DNA of 64,000 bases from Alkalicoccus daliensis (GTDB lineage Bacteria; Bacillota; Bacilli; Bacillales; Salisediminibacteriaceae), in assembly GCF_900103955.1 (NCBI RefSeq), contig NZ_FNIL01000012.1:1-64000 (forward strand), given 5' to 3'. The number at the start of each line of letters is the position of its first letter. The stretch's first letter is position 1. Below, one piece after another: positions 8,781 to 15,946 of this stretch. Position numbers and translations under genes: made by a program. The notes beneath the pieces are model-generated. The model searched no databases. It saw only the letters and a list, made by a program, of their open reading frames with translations, and was not told the DNA's origin.

Positions 8781-9638
8781 ATGAACTCATTAGAAGAATT
8801 AAATGAAGTGCAGCAAAATGTTTTAATCGCAAGTATTTTAGGTGATGGAGAAATTACGAAAATTTACAAAGGAAGCAGAAGAAAACAAAACAGCTATCGA
8901 GAGCATTTTAGTATAGCACAACTGGAATACAGGCAATGGAAACAGAAGATTCTTGATCCGCTTATCTATTTTACTGCCAAAAATAATGTACTTCTCTCAA
9001 AATCCAATCCTCTTTTTACAGCTCTTTTTCATGACTTTTATGACGTGAAAGGAAACAAACAAATTCCTGGAGTACATCTTAAAAGATGCACACACCTTTC
9101 TTTTCTCACCACCCTGTACCTAGATGACGGATCCCTCTCTATCTCTAAAAGAATCAACCACCGTCTTAAGAAAATCTATCTTGTACCGAATATCTATTTA
9201 TATCTCCAGTCCTTCCAATTAAAAGATCTGAAACTTCTCCAAAAACATATTGAAGTTCACTTCGGCTTTTCATTCACAATCAGTAAAAGAAGTGATGGCT
9301 TTCACCATATTCTGCGTTTTACTTCTGTTGGAAATACGTATCGTTTTCTAAAAAGTATTCATTCTCATACCAGGATGATATCTTCCATGAGATATAAAAC
9401 CGACTGGAACTGGAGATTCACGCAGGAAAAAGAAAAATTCAAAGCTCTTTATCCTGATTACGAATTGTTTGCCGGTTCCGCTGAAAGAACAAAACCCTAC
9501 AGTGAACTGGAAATCGCCAGGATTATTGATTTACTAAGAGATGGAACAAAAGTGAAGGATATTGCTGTAAAAACTGGTCGTACCTATTGGTCACTTGTTT
9601 ATAAGATAAGAGAATTGAAACTAAAAGGAATTATATAA
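8781..9638 (+). CDS. LAGLIDADG homing endonuclease, free-standing
   Basis: The 285-residue protein has two LAGLIDADG-type motifs: LIASILGDGEI near residue 16 and FLTTLYLDDGSLS near 110. This is the arrangement of a monomeric double-motif endonuclease that cuts a long asymmetric site. The C-terminal 50 residues (SELEIARIIDLLRDGTKVKDI) look like a helix-turn-helix that could help DNA binding. GGAGGT precedes the ATG. The gene lies outside the group I intron, head-on to hag1, and ends 44 bases from flagellin exon 2. Such neighbours often mobilise the adjacent intron, but that the target is the flagellin gene is an inference. AT content is higher than in the flanking genes. Confidence 0.85.
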   Translation: MNSLEELNEVQQNVLIASILGDGEITKIYKGSRRKQNSYREHFSIAQLEYRQWKQKILDPLIYFTAKNNVLLSKSNPLFTALFHDFYDVKGNKQIPGVHLKRCTHLSFLTTLYLDDGSLSISKRINHRLKKIYLVPNIYLYLQSFQLKDLKLLQKHIEVHFGFSFTISKRSDGFHHILRFTSVGNTYRFLKSIHSHTRMISSMRYKTDWNWRFTQEKEKFKALYPDYELFAGSAERTKPYSELEIARIIDLLRDGTKVKDIAVKTGRTYWSLVYKIRELKLKGII

Positions 9639-9642
9639 AAAA

Positions 9643-9665
9643 GATCCCAGCCAAAGGCTGGGATC
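9643..9665 (-). terminator. Shared terminator between hag1 and the endonuclease gene
   Basis: A perfect 10-bp stem (GATCCCAGCC, loop AAA, GGCTGGGATC) is followed by TTTTTT on the minus strand. It therefore best serves hag1 and its exon 2. On the plus strand the T tract is poor. Confidence 0.85.
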
Positions 9666-9682
9666 CAGAATGAAATTTAATA

Positions 9683-9727
9683 TTAACCAAGAAGCTGAAG
9701 TACGCTTTGTGGCTGTTGGTTGGCCTG
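9683..9727 (-). other. Flagellin exon 2 of hag1 (alternative C-terminus)
   Basis: Forty-five bases encode QANQQPQSVLQLLG plus TAA, which is the standard C-terminal end of Bacillus flagellins. It lies after the group I intron core and before the hag1 terminator. Homology to the flagellin end starts exactly at CAG (9727), and the base before it is G, as needed for the last base of a group I intron. Joining it to ...TTAGCT (ending at 10099) would give SMLAQANQQPQSVLQLLG in frame. Confidence 0.7.
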
Positions 9728-10098
9728 CACTGCCGCAATGTCTTTCGATCATTGGTCAGACTATATCTTCACCCTGCAGTTTCTCAGGGGCTGGGCACTT
9801 CGAACAGCGTTAGCTGCCCTACGGATTTCATCATCGTAGCTCTCGCCTTAGATGGTTTATCCTAGTCGTTGAACCTTCTCCACGCTTTCGCGACAGGAGC
9901 TTGGCTGCTGATTATCCATACTATCCTCATCATTTTCAAACCGTGGCGTCTGCCGTTTCCAGCTCCGCGGTGGTTGACCAGGCTTTAGGAAGTTCCAGCA
10001 ATTCACCCAGTGGTCCTCTTATCCGTTACCGGATAAGACGCCCGTGTCAATCATTATCCCAGTAGCTGTAACACGGACTGAGGCGCCTGATTGGCTTG
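9728..10098 (-). ncRNA. Group I intron (IA2-like) in the hag1 flagellin RNA
   Basis: The minus-strand RNA carries the conserved core in order. P-like AATTGCTGGA is near 10003. Q-like AATCAGCAGCC is at 9913-9903. R-like GGTTCAACGACTAGG is near 9875-9861, and S-like AAGATATAGTCTG lies at 9769-9757. P4 (TGCTG with CAGCA), P6 (CTCC with GGAG), P7 (GACTA with TAGTC) and a P2 hairpin (CTTATCC/GGATAAG) can be drawn. The proposed 5' site is after TTAGCT and the 3' site after GTG. A possible P1 pairs exon TGTTAGCT with GGATAATG (10059-10052), with one G-A mismatch; P10 would be CAG with CTG. The core is firm, the exact ends less so. Confidence 0.8.
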
Positions 10099-11229
10099 AG
10101 CTAACATAGACTGAGATGCTTGAGAAAGGATGTTGTTTTTTGTCATTTCCATCATTTCTTTCGCCATATCAACGTCACGGATACGGGATTCCGCAGCAGA
10201 TAGGTTCTCAGAAGAGTTGTCCAGGTTAGAGATAGTGTGCTCTAAACGGTTTTGGAAAGCACCTAATTCAGAGCGTTGTGCTGAAACATCTTCAATAGCT
10301 TGATTGATAACTGAGATAGCAGAAGCAGCTCCTTGAGCAGTTGTTAAGTCAACTCCTTCTACATTTAATGCACTAGCACTCATATTTCCAATTCCTACAT
10401 TAATTGTTTGAGAAGAGTTAGCTCCAATTTGGAAAGAAAGTGCTTTATTTTCCGTATCAGCCACAGCTGCTCTAGTAGTAAAAGTAAGTTCTTGACCTAC
10501 AAGCTTATTAGCTTCAGAAGCGTCAGTAAATGATGCTGTTGAAATTGTAATAGCACCGTCTTCCAATTCGATGTCTTCCCCAACATCAATCGCATCGTCA
10601 CCTTCGAAAAGAGTCTCTACACCTTTAGAGTCAACAACTTTTACATTGTAACTTGCAATTGCTCCATCTTCGTCAACATTTACTCCAGTAATCTTCACAT
10701 TATAAGTATTATTTGTTAATTCTGCATCTTCTCCGATAGCAACTTCAGTGAAGACCTTTGAATCATTATTATTGACAATCAATGATTGATCTTTAATTTT
10801 AGCTGTTGCTAGATCTCCATTCAATAATTTCTTAGTATTAAATTCTGTTGTATCAGAAATTCTATTAATTTCCGAAGTTAACTGGTTTACTTCTTTTTGA
10901 ATTTCGTCACGATCTGCGTCAGTATTAGTATCGTTCGCTGATTGTACAGCTAGTTCTCTCATACGTTGCAGAATAGAATGAGTCTCATCAAGAGCACCCT
11001 CTGCAGTTTGAATTAGAGAAATACCATCCTGCGCGTTACGGCTTGCCTGATCTAGACCATTGATCTGGGCACGCATTTTTTCAGAAATTGCTAGACCTGC
11101 TGCGTCATCTCCAGCACGGTTAATACGTAGACCCGAGGAAAGCTTCTCCATTGAAGATTGCATTGCATTTTGGTTTGCACCTAACTGACGATGAGAATTT
11201 AGTGCGCTGATGTTAGTGTTGATAATCAT
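10054..11229 (-). CDS. hag: Flagellin, first copy (unspliced reading)
   Basis: This is the main filament subunit, about 391 residues, longer than B. subtilis Hag (304) because of a larger middle domain. The N-terminal D0/D1 helices (MIINTNISALNSHRQLG, SSGLRINRAGDDAAGLAIS) and the C-terminal helix (SAAESRIRDVDMAKEMMEMT) are intact. The ATG at 11229 has GGAGGTCATGTAATC before it. Read without splicing, the protein ends ANQAPQSVLQLLG and the TAA falls inside the putative guide sequence of the intron. If spliced, it ends ANQQPQSVLQLLG from exon 2. It follows two csrA-like genes, and the leader has CsrA-type sites. The second copy is 26275-27441. Confidence 0.93.
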   Translation of the reverse strand: MIINTNISALNSHRQLGANQNAMQSSMEKLSSGLRINRAGDDAAGLAISEKMRAQINGLDQASRNAQDGISLIQTAEGALDETHSILQRMRELAVQSANDTNTDADRDEIQKEVNQLTSEINRISDTTEFNTKKLLNGDLATAKIKDQSLIVNNNDSKVFTEVAIGEDAELTNNTYNVKITGVNVDEDGAIASYNVKVVDSKGVETLFEGDDAIDVGEDIELEDGAITISTASFTDASEANKLVGQELTFTTRAAVADTENKALSFQIGANSSQTINVGIGNMSASALNVEGVDLTTAQGAASAISVINQAIEDVSAQRSELGAFQNRLEHTISNLDNSSENLSAAESRIRDVDMAKEMMEMTKNNILSQASQSMLAQANQAPQSVLQLLG

Positions 11230-11238
11230 GATTACATG

Positions 11239-11281
11239 ACCTCCATGTGTTTTTTTGGTGAGCATACATCCGTTTATGCTC
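11239..11281 (-). promoter_or_regulatory. CsrA-type binding sites in the hag1 leader
   Basis: On the minus strand a hairpin with arms GAGCATA/TATGCTC (11281-11260) displays ACGGATG in its loop. A second GGA lies in ACATGGAGGT (11248-11239), which is also the ribosome site. This two-site layout is the one through which CsrA represses hag translation in B. subtilis. CsrA binding here is inferred. Confidence 0.7.
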
Positions 11282-11395
11282 GCGTGAATAAACGACGGAC
11301 AACTGTTTTCTGCTGTTACTTTTATTTAAGGAACGAGCAGAGGGATAATTAGAATTTATTATTCTACATATTCCTCTACTCATTCATCAGCAGCT

Positions 11396-11614
11396 TTAAG
11401 TAAGAGGAAGCTTTTCCTTCCCTATACTTTCATGCGTTGCAAGGAATTCAAGCGTTTTTTTCTGCTCTTCGTAAACTTCTCCACGTGTAATTGTCATTTC
11501 TCTTGGTGCATCTATGGCAAGCCTAAGCTGTCCGCCGGCTCCTCTTACTACTTTGACTGTAATTTCATCATTGATTACTACGTACTCTCCTGGCTTTCTT
11601 CCTAAAACTAACAT
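11396..11614 (-). CDS. CsrA paralogue, 72 residues
   Basis: The start is ATG 11614 (MLVLGRKPGEYVVI), preceded by AGGAGGGTATATATC. The CsrA fold is clear: beta-1 MLVLGRK, then INDEITVKVVRG, LRLAIDAP and REMTITRGEVYEE, with the Arg that contacts GGA RNA conserved (ITRGEVY). It differs from the fliW-linked CsrA at 28814, so it may have its own RNA targets or dimerise with it. It lies between a terminator-like leader and hag1, and is probably cotranscribed with both. Confidence 0.85.
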   Translation of the reverse strand: MLVLGRKPGEYVVINDEITVKVVRGAGGQLRLAIDAPREMTITRGEVYEEQKKTLEFLATHESIGKEKLPLT

Positions 11615-11644
11615 GATATATACCCTCCTTGGCATGGTGAAAAC

Positions 11645-11709
11645 AAAAAACGAGCAAACAAGTATAAGCCTACTGCATCCTGCAGTATCCTATGATCTCA
11701 TTTGCTCGT
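11645..11709 (-). promoter_or_regulatory. Terminator-like leader with GGA hairpin before the 72-residue CsrA paralogue
   Basis: On the minus strand a 9-bp outer stem (ACGAGCAAA/TTTGCTCGT) is followed by TTTTTG, as in an intrinsic terminator. Inside its loop a second hairpin, TACTGC-AGGA-TGCAGTA (11687-11671), shows a CsrA-type AGGA loop. Further GGA triplets are in CUCAGGACGAG and ATAGGATAC. It resembles the leader at 12002-12062. CsrA-controlled read-through is a hypothesis. Confidence 0.6.
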
Positions 11710-11770
11710 CCTGAGCTTTCGTGTATCCTATTTAATTTTTAACACCTAAAAACGAAAACACCAGCATTAT

Positions 11771-11932
11771 CTAGCTAACTAATGGCTTATTGGTATCTTG
11801 GCGCTTAATGGCTATTTCTCTTGGCGCGTCGAACGCCAGTCGTAACTGCCCTTGTTTGCCTTGAACCACTCGCACGGTGATATCATCACCAATTACAATA
11901 GAGTCTCCTACTCTGCATTGCATAACGAGCAC
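11771..11932 (-). CDS. Short CsrA paralogue with GTG start, 53 residues
   Basis: The frame starts GTG CTC GTT ATG at 11932, after GGAAGGAGGAGCTGTCCC, and reads MLVMQCRVGDSIVIGDDITV, then RVVQGKQGQLRLAFDAPREI and AIKRQDTNKPLVS. It matches CsrA through the last beta strand, including the RNA-contacting Arg (AIKRQD). It then stops, lacking the C-terminal helix (VYEEI region). It is short enough to be missed by size cut-offs. It is the first gene after the sigma-D promoter at 12106-12132. It might be a truncated active dimer or a modulator of other CsrA proteins. Confidence 0.75.
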   Translation of the reverse strand: MLVMQCRVGDSIVIGDDITVRVVQGKQGQLRLAFDAPREIAIKRQDTNKPLVS

Positions 11933-12001
11933 GGGACAGCTCCTCCTTCCATGGAAGTTAAACAGCCGAATAAATGTTAAAATTTGACATTATAAGGTTA
12001 T

Positions 12002-12062
12002 AAAAAACGAGAAACGATTGAACATTCATTGCGTCCTGCAATAAATAACAAACGAAACTCGT
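12002..12062 (-). promoter_or_regulatory. Terminator-like leader with GGA hairpin before the 53-residue CsrA paralogue
   Basis: On the minus strand ACGAG pairs with CTCGT, and after an internal loop CG..TTG pairs with CAA..CG; TTTTTT follows. The inner hairpin ATTGC-AGGAC-GCAAT (12042-12028) shows AGGA in its loop. The upstream word CTCAGGACGAG is identical in the second leader at 11645-11709. It begins roughly 40 bases after the sigma-D -10 box. Confidence 0.6.
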
Positions 12063-12105
12063 CCTGAGTTCTACGTCGTTATGTTGTTTTGCTGTTCTAA
12101 TAGTA

Positions 12106-12132
12106 TTATCGGAGGTAGTTGAAAGATGTTTA
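12106..12132 (-). promoter_or_regulatory. Sigma-D promoter of the csrA-csrA-hag1 unit
   Basis: On the minus strand TAAA (12132-12129), a 15-base spacer and TCCGATAA (12113-12106) match the flagellar sigma-D consensus TAAA-N15-GCCGATAA apart from the first base of the -10 box. The hag2 promoter has the same T at that position. Confidence 0.75.
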
Positions 12133-12183
12133 GCATTATTTAAAAGTTTTTTAAGAAAATATTTAATTATTTTAGTGTCCTTA

Positions 12184-12648
12184 TTATTTTTTGTTCGTCA
12201 TGCTGATGCTTCTGCCTGCTTTCTCCGGCCATTCGTCTTTTGATATAAGCAATTCTTTCACTTTATTCTCAACCTCTATTGGTAAAACAGCTGCTTTTCT
12301 GCTGCTTGCACTCACTCCAAGCAGCATCATTTCACAAGAAGCTGTTATTTCTCCAAGATTATTTTTCATTTCAAAAAATGCATGAATTCTTTTACTGTCA
12401 TAATCCAGCAAATAAAATTCAATATATATGCTTTCCCCTACTTTCATTTCCTTTGTATACAATATATGTGATTCCAAGGTGAATATCGTATAATCCTTTT
12501 CATTTCTTCCTGTTTCATCAAGCGCTATTTGATCCATCATACTTTCCATTGCATTGCTGAATTCTTTCGCATAAACTGCATCATTCATATGATTATTAAA
12601 GTCGACTTTTGACTTTTCAACAATACTTTCATAACTTCCAGTAATCAT
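12184..12648 (-). CDS. Hotdog-fold acyl-CoA thioesterase
   Basis: The 154-residue protein has the 4-hydroxybenzoyl-CoA thioesterase-like motif DFNNHMNDAVYAKEFSNAME, followed by beta strands ending in MMLLGVSASSRKA. This family hydrolyses acyl-CoA thioesters. It overlaps the TRAP small-permease gene by four bases (ATGA) and is the last gene of the long catabolic unit. It may release free CoA from dead-end intermediates. The substrate is unknown. Confidence 0.7.
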   Translation of the reverse strand: MITGSYESIVEKSKVDFNNHMNDAVYAKEFSNAMESMMDQIALDETGRNEKDYTIFTLESHILYTKEMKVGESIYIEFYLLDYDSKRIHAFFEMKNNLGEITASCEMMLLGVSASSRKAAVLPIEVENKVKELLISKDEWPEKAGRSISMTNKK

Positions 12649-13208
12649 ATAGCTTCCATTCCTTTTTCTTCTTTCAATTTCTCCTGATTTTTAACCGTAA
12701 AAGAAGTTTCCGGGTTTTTAATATTTTTTATCAGTAAAAACAAGCTTTCCAAAGCAATAAGAAGAAAACTAATAGGAAGAAATACTAACACCGGCCAAAT
12801 TGGATAATTGGCCCCGCCTGCAGAGAAGGCAATGCTGTCGATAATGCTCTGGGTAAAATAGTTAAAGCCGTATACAGCCAGCAGAGTAAACAGAAGGCAC
12901 TCGACCGTATATATAACAACAGCTGTAGTTTTCTGAATAGAATTTCTTACTCTTGATATGAGCAGTTCAATTCTTGGCATGATGCCTCTGCCATAAGCAT
13001 AAGCCAACGCCGGAAAGACTGCCATCGGCATAAAATAATTTTGAGAGAATTCATACGTGTTAAGTGAACCAAAATTAAATAAATTTCGAAGCAGCACATC
13101 TAAACACGTATAAGTCATCATTATAAAAATTGAAATTCCACTGAGCAGCATCCCTGCATATTTTACTTTCTCCAATAATTCATACATTGAATCATAACGC
13201 TTTGACAT
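12645..13208 (-). CDS. dctQ: TRAP transporter small permease (DctQ)
   Basis: The start is ATG 13208 after GAGGAGGTGTCAGCA, giving 187 residues with four hydrophobic segments (around 18-38, 55-75, 95-115 and 135-160). This matches DctQ, the small membrane subunit of tripartite ATP-independent transporters, which couple import of organic acids to a sodium gradient. It lies between the large permease and the thioesterase in the same transcription direction. Confidence 0.88.
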   Translation of the reverse strand: MSKRYDSMYELLEKVKYAGMLLSGISIFIMMTYTCLDVLLRNLFNFGSLNTYEFSQNYFMPMAVFPALAYAYGRGIMPRIELLISRVRNSIQKTTAVVIYTVECLLFTLLAVYGFNYFTQSIIDSIAFSAGGANYPIWPVLVFLPISFLLIALESLFLLIKNIKNPETSFTVKNQEKLKEEKGMEAI

Positions 13209-13227
13209 TGCTGACACCTCCTCTTAT

Positions 13228-14550
13228 CTACATTCTTTCCGGCAGCCAGGTAACAAGCTGAGGAAATAAAATTAACAATCCGCATACTACGACAGCAATT
13301 ATTATGGAGTAAGGGAGTGCGTACTGAAATATTTTTTCACTTTTGATCCCAGTAACCCCGGAGACAGAATAAATGCTTAGGCCGACCGGTGGAGTAAGCA
13401 AGCCAATCGTACACAGAATTCCTACGATGACCCCAAACCAGACTGTATCAACCTGCATCGTATTTATTAACGGAAGTACAATAGGTGCTGTCATAAGAAT
13501 TACCGCCGCGCCTTCAATAAACATAAATAAAACAAAATAAATTAAACATAGAATGATGAGAATCAGTACAGGATATTCAATCAAGCCACTCAATAAATTG
13601 ATAATTTCTCTTGGTAGCAGAGAAAGAGAGACGAACCTGCCGAAAATTTGCGCACCGATCATAATTAAAAGAATCATCGCAGTTAATTTTACTGTTTCAC
13701 TAAATGACCTTACAATAAAGGAAATATTTACTCTTCTTAGCAGCAGTGCTGTAATAAAACTTACCATAGCACCGACAGCTCCAGCTTCCGTTGGGGTAAA
13801 AATGCCTGCATAAATACCATAAAAAACTGATACTGCAATAAGACCGATTAAAATAATCGCTAACGAAGCCCTTTTAACAGGAACTGATTCTTTTTCAAAT
13901 GGCTTAATATCTTCTGAAGAAACGTGTTTATCCGCTCTTTTCAAAAATATCAGCATGCTCACACTGATAACTACCATAATAATAATTCCTGGTATTAAAG
14001 AAGCGATAAAAAGCTGTCCAATTGGAGTTTCTGTAGCTACTCCCCAAAGAATTAATACAATACTAGGGGGGATTACACTCGATAAAGAGCCGGCTGCGGC
14101 TGCAGTCGCTCCAGCTATTCCTTCGCTGTAGCCTCTTTTTATCAATTGCGGCACTGCAACCTGTCCCATTGCTGCAGCTGAAGCATTTGATGAACCCGAT
14201 ACTGCTCCAAGCATCCCGCCTGAAAATACTGTAAGAATCCCAAGAATACCTTTTCTGCCTTTGGAGATGTTATATATAATTGTAAATAGATCCTCAATGA
14301 TGCCGGATCTGACTATAAACTGTGCCATCAATACAAACAGGGGAATCGTTGTTAATGAATAACTGGCTACTCTTATAAAAGGGTCTGACTGAAGAAACCC
14401 TGTAACGTAACCTGGACTTTCCAGTAACACAATACCGATGATCCCTGAAAGCAGGAGTATCGAATGAATATATAACCCCAGTGCTAAAAAAGATATCATC
14501 AGTAACCCTACAATAAGAAAAATTAACTCAACTGGCACAACTTGTCCCAC
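13228..14550 (-). CDS. dctM: TRAP transporter large permease (DctM)
   Basis: The 440-residue integral membrane protein has about 12 hydrophobic segments and DctM hallmarks: GGMLGAVSGSSNASAAAMGQ, GAVGAMVSF and GLLTPPVGLSIY. It forms the transport channel with DctQ. The start is uncertain between two GTG codons at 14550 and 14538. Gene order P-M-Q on the minus strand and the catabolic genes before it argue for carboxylate uptake. Confidence 0.92.
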   Translation of the reverse strand: MGQVVPVELIFLIVGLLMISFLALGLYIHSILLLSGIIGIVLLESPGYVTGFLQSDPFIRVASYSLTTIPLFVLMAQFIVRSGIIEDLFTIIYNISKGRKGILGILTVFSGGMLGAVSGSSNASAAAMGQVAVPQLIKRGYSEGIAGATAAAAGSLSSVIPPSIVLILWGVATETPIGQLFIASLIPGIIIMVVISVSMLIFLKRADKHVSSEDIKPFEKESVPVKRASLAIILIGLIAVSVFYGIYAGIFTPTEAGAVGAMVSFITALLLRRVNISFIVRSFSETVKLTAMILLIMIGAQIFGRFVSLSLLPREIINLLSGLIEYPVLILIILCLIYFVLFMFIEGAAVILMTAPIVLPLINTMQVDTVWFGVIVGILCTIGLLTPPVGLSIYSVSGVTGIKSEKIFQYALPYSIIIAVVVCGLLILFPQLVTWLPERM

Positions 14551-14727
14551 CTTTCCATAGAATGGGGCGCTTAAAATATCGCTTTTTCCATTCCTTCTCT
14601 CTGCACTTACTGTTGAATGCCTTACTTCCCCAATTACTATAATATGCTCGCATAAATTTCTGTAGAAGAATTTAATTGGTAAGGAAAGCGGGAGCTGCCG
14701 CTTTCCTCCTATCTGCAGATAATCGTA

Positions 14728-15894
14728 CTATTCTAATTCCATAATCGATTCGTGCACCGTTCCACCCTGCTCTATGATCAAATCTCTCCATAGAATCGCT
14801 GCTTCTTTCCCCGGCAGCCCTTCTTCTTCTTTTGCTTCAATCCAAATTTCCCATGTGTTCAGTACAGCTTGTTCAATATGCTCCTGTGCTTCGGGCTCCA
14901 TATCTGCTACATCTGTAAATTCAATTCCCTGCTCTTCCGCATTCTCGTAAGCTGCTTCCATCGCTTCCAGCTTTGTAGTGCTTTCTGCCAGTTCATATGC
15001 TGCATCTTCCATTACTTCCTGCACATCAGCCGGCAGCTCATTCCATCTTTCTTCAGACATCAGCCATACGAATGGAAAGTGTCCTAAACTAACTCCTTCC
15101 AAGGCGTTTGTAATCATTTCATCAAAGCCATATGGTTCATAGTCGGAAATAGCTCGTACTGTTCCTTCAATCGCTCCTCGGCTCATTGCTTCAAATTCTT
15201 CGGAGAACGGCATGGATACAGAAGATGAGCCCAGCTGATCTACAAGAATTTCATGTGCCCGCCCTGAAGTTCTGAGCTGAAGGTTTTGCAGGCTTTCTAC
15301 ATCGCTGAATTCATGATCAATAACACCGATCGTATATTCAGGTACCGGCTGTACTGGTAACGCTTTCATTCCATGGGTGCCATATTCCATTTCCGTAAAA
15401 GTCTGTCCATCCTGCAGCTCTTCCTCACTTTTAATAAGTTCTGCGAAAGCCATTGCAGAGATTTGTGCATCCGACGATTCCAATGGTAAAAGTACTACAT
15501 CAGAAAGCGGATATCGTGCTGGTTCATATGTTGGGAGAATTGGAGCTGCTACATCTACAGTTCCATCGTTTAATGCTGGAATTTCTTCTCCCATAGGAAC
15601 CAGTTCCTGAGAGAAAAACGCGTCAAATGTGACTTGTCCATCTGTTCTTTCCTCTACCATCTCCATCCACGGGTGTGTAAATGCTGCTGTGTTTGCATCG
15701 GAAGGACTGAGCCCGGTAGTCAGTCGAAGGTTAATTTCTTCCCCATTATTGGTTCCTTCGGCAGATGCTTCGCTGTTGTTTGCCTCATTATTATTTGTTT
15801 GTGCACCTGATGCCTCTTCATCATTATTATTGTTGCCGCATGCTGTTAAAACAAGAACAGATCCCAATACAGATAACACCATTGATTTTTTCAT
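14728..15894 (-). CDS. dctP: TRAP transporter solute-binding lipoprotein (DctP)
   Basis: The start is ATG 15894 after AGGAGTGAAGGTA, giving 388 residues. The signal ends in lipobox LTAC, so it is membrane-anchored outside the cell. An acidic Asn/Glu linker precedes the DctP domain. That domain includes LQLRTSGRAHEILVDQLGSS (the Arg that usually binds the carboxylate of the ligand) and FAELIKSEEEL. About 180 bases separate it from dctM. The ligand is most likely a carboxylic acid, on family grounds only. Confidence 0.9.
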   Translation of the reverse strand: MKKSMVLSVLGSVLVLTACGNNNNDEEASGAQTNNNEANNSEASAEGTNNGEEINLRLTTGLSPSDANTAAFTHPWMEMVEERTDGQVTFDAFFSQELVPMGEEIPALNDGTVDVAAPILPTYEPARYPLSDVVLLPLESSDAQISAMAFAELIKSEEELQDGQTFTEMEYGTHGMKALPVQPVPEYTIGVIDHEFSDVESLQNLQLRTSGRAHEILVDQLGSSSVSMPFSEEFEAMSRGAIEGTVRAISDYEPYGFDEMITNALEGVSLGHFPFVWLMSEERWNELPADVQEVMEDAAYELAESTTKLEAMEAAYENAEEQGIEFTDVADMEPEAQEHIEQAVLNTWEIWIEAKEEEGLPGKEAAILWRDLIIEQGGTVHESIMELE

Positions 15895-15946
15895 TACCTT
15901 CACTCCTGCCTTTATATTTTTTGTATCCTTGTTTCTACCGTTAACT

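Noticed and set aside
10042-10076. Alternative P1 of the intron: exon CCGTGTT paired with GACACGG, a perfect 7-bp helix with the expected U-G end pair in hag1.
   Set aside because: Splicing after GTGTT to any G-preceded position near exon 2 gives no normal flagellin end, and in hag2 this helix has a mismatch. I keep it only as a competing fold that may regulate splicing.
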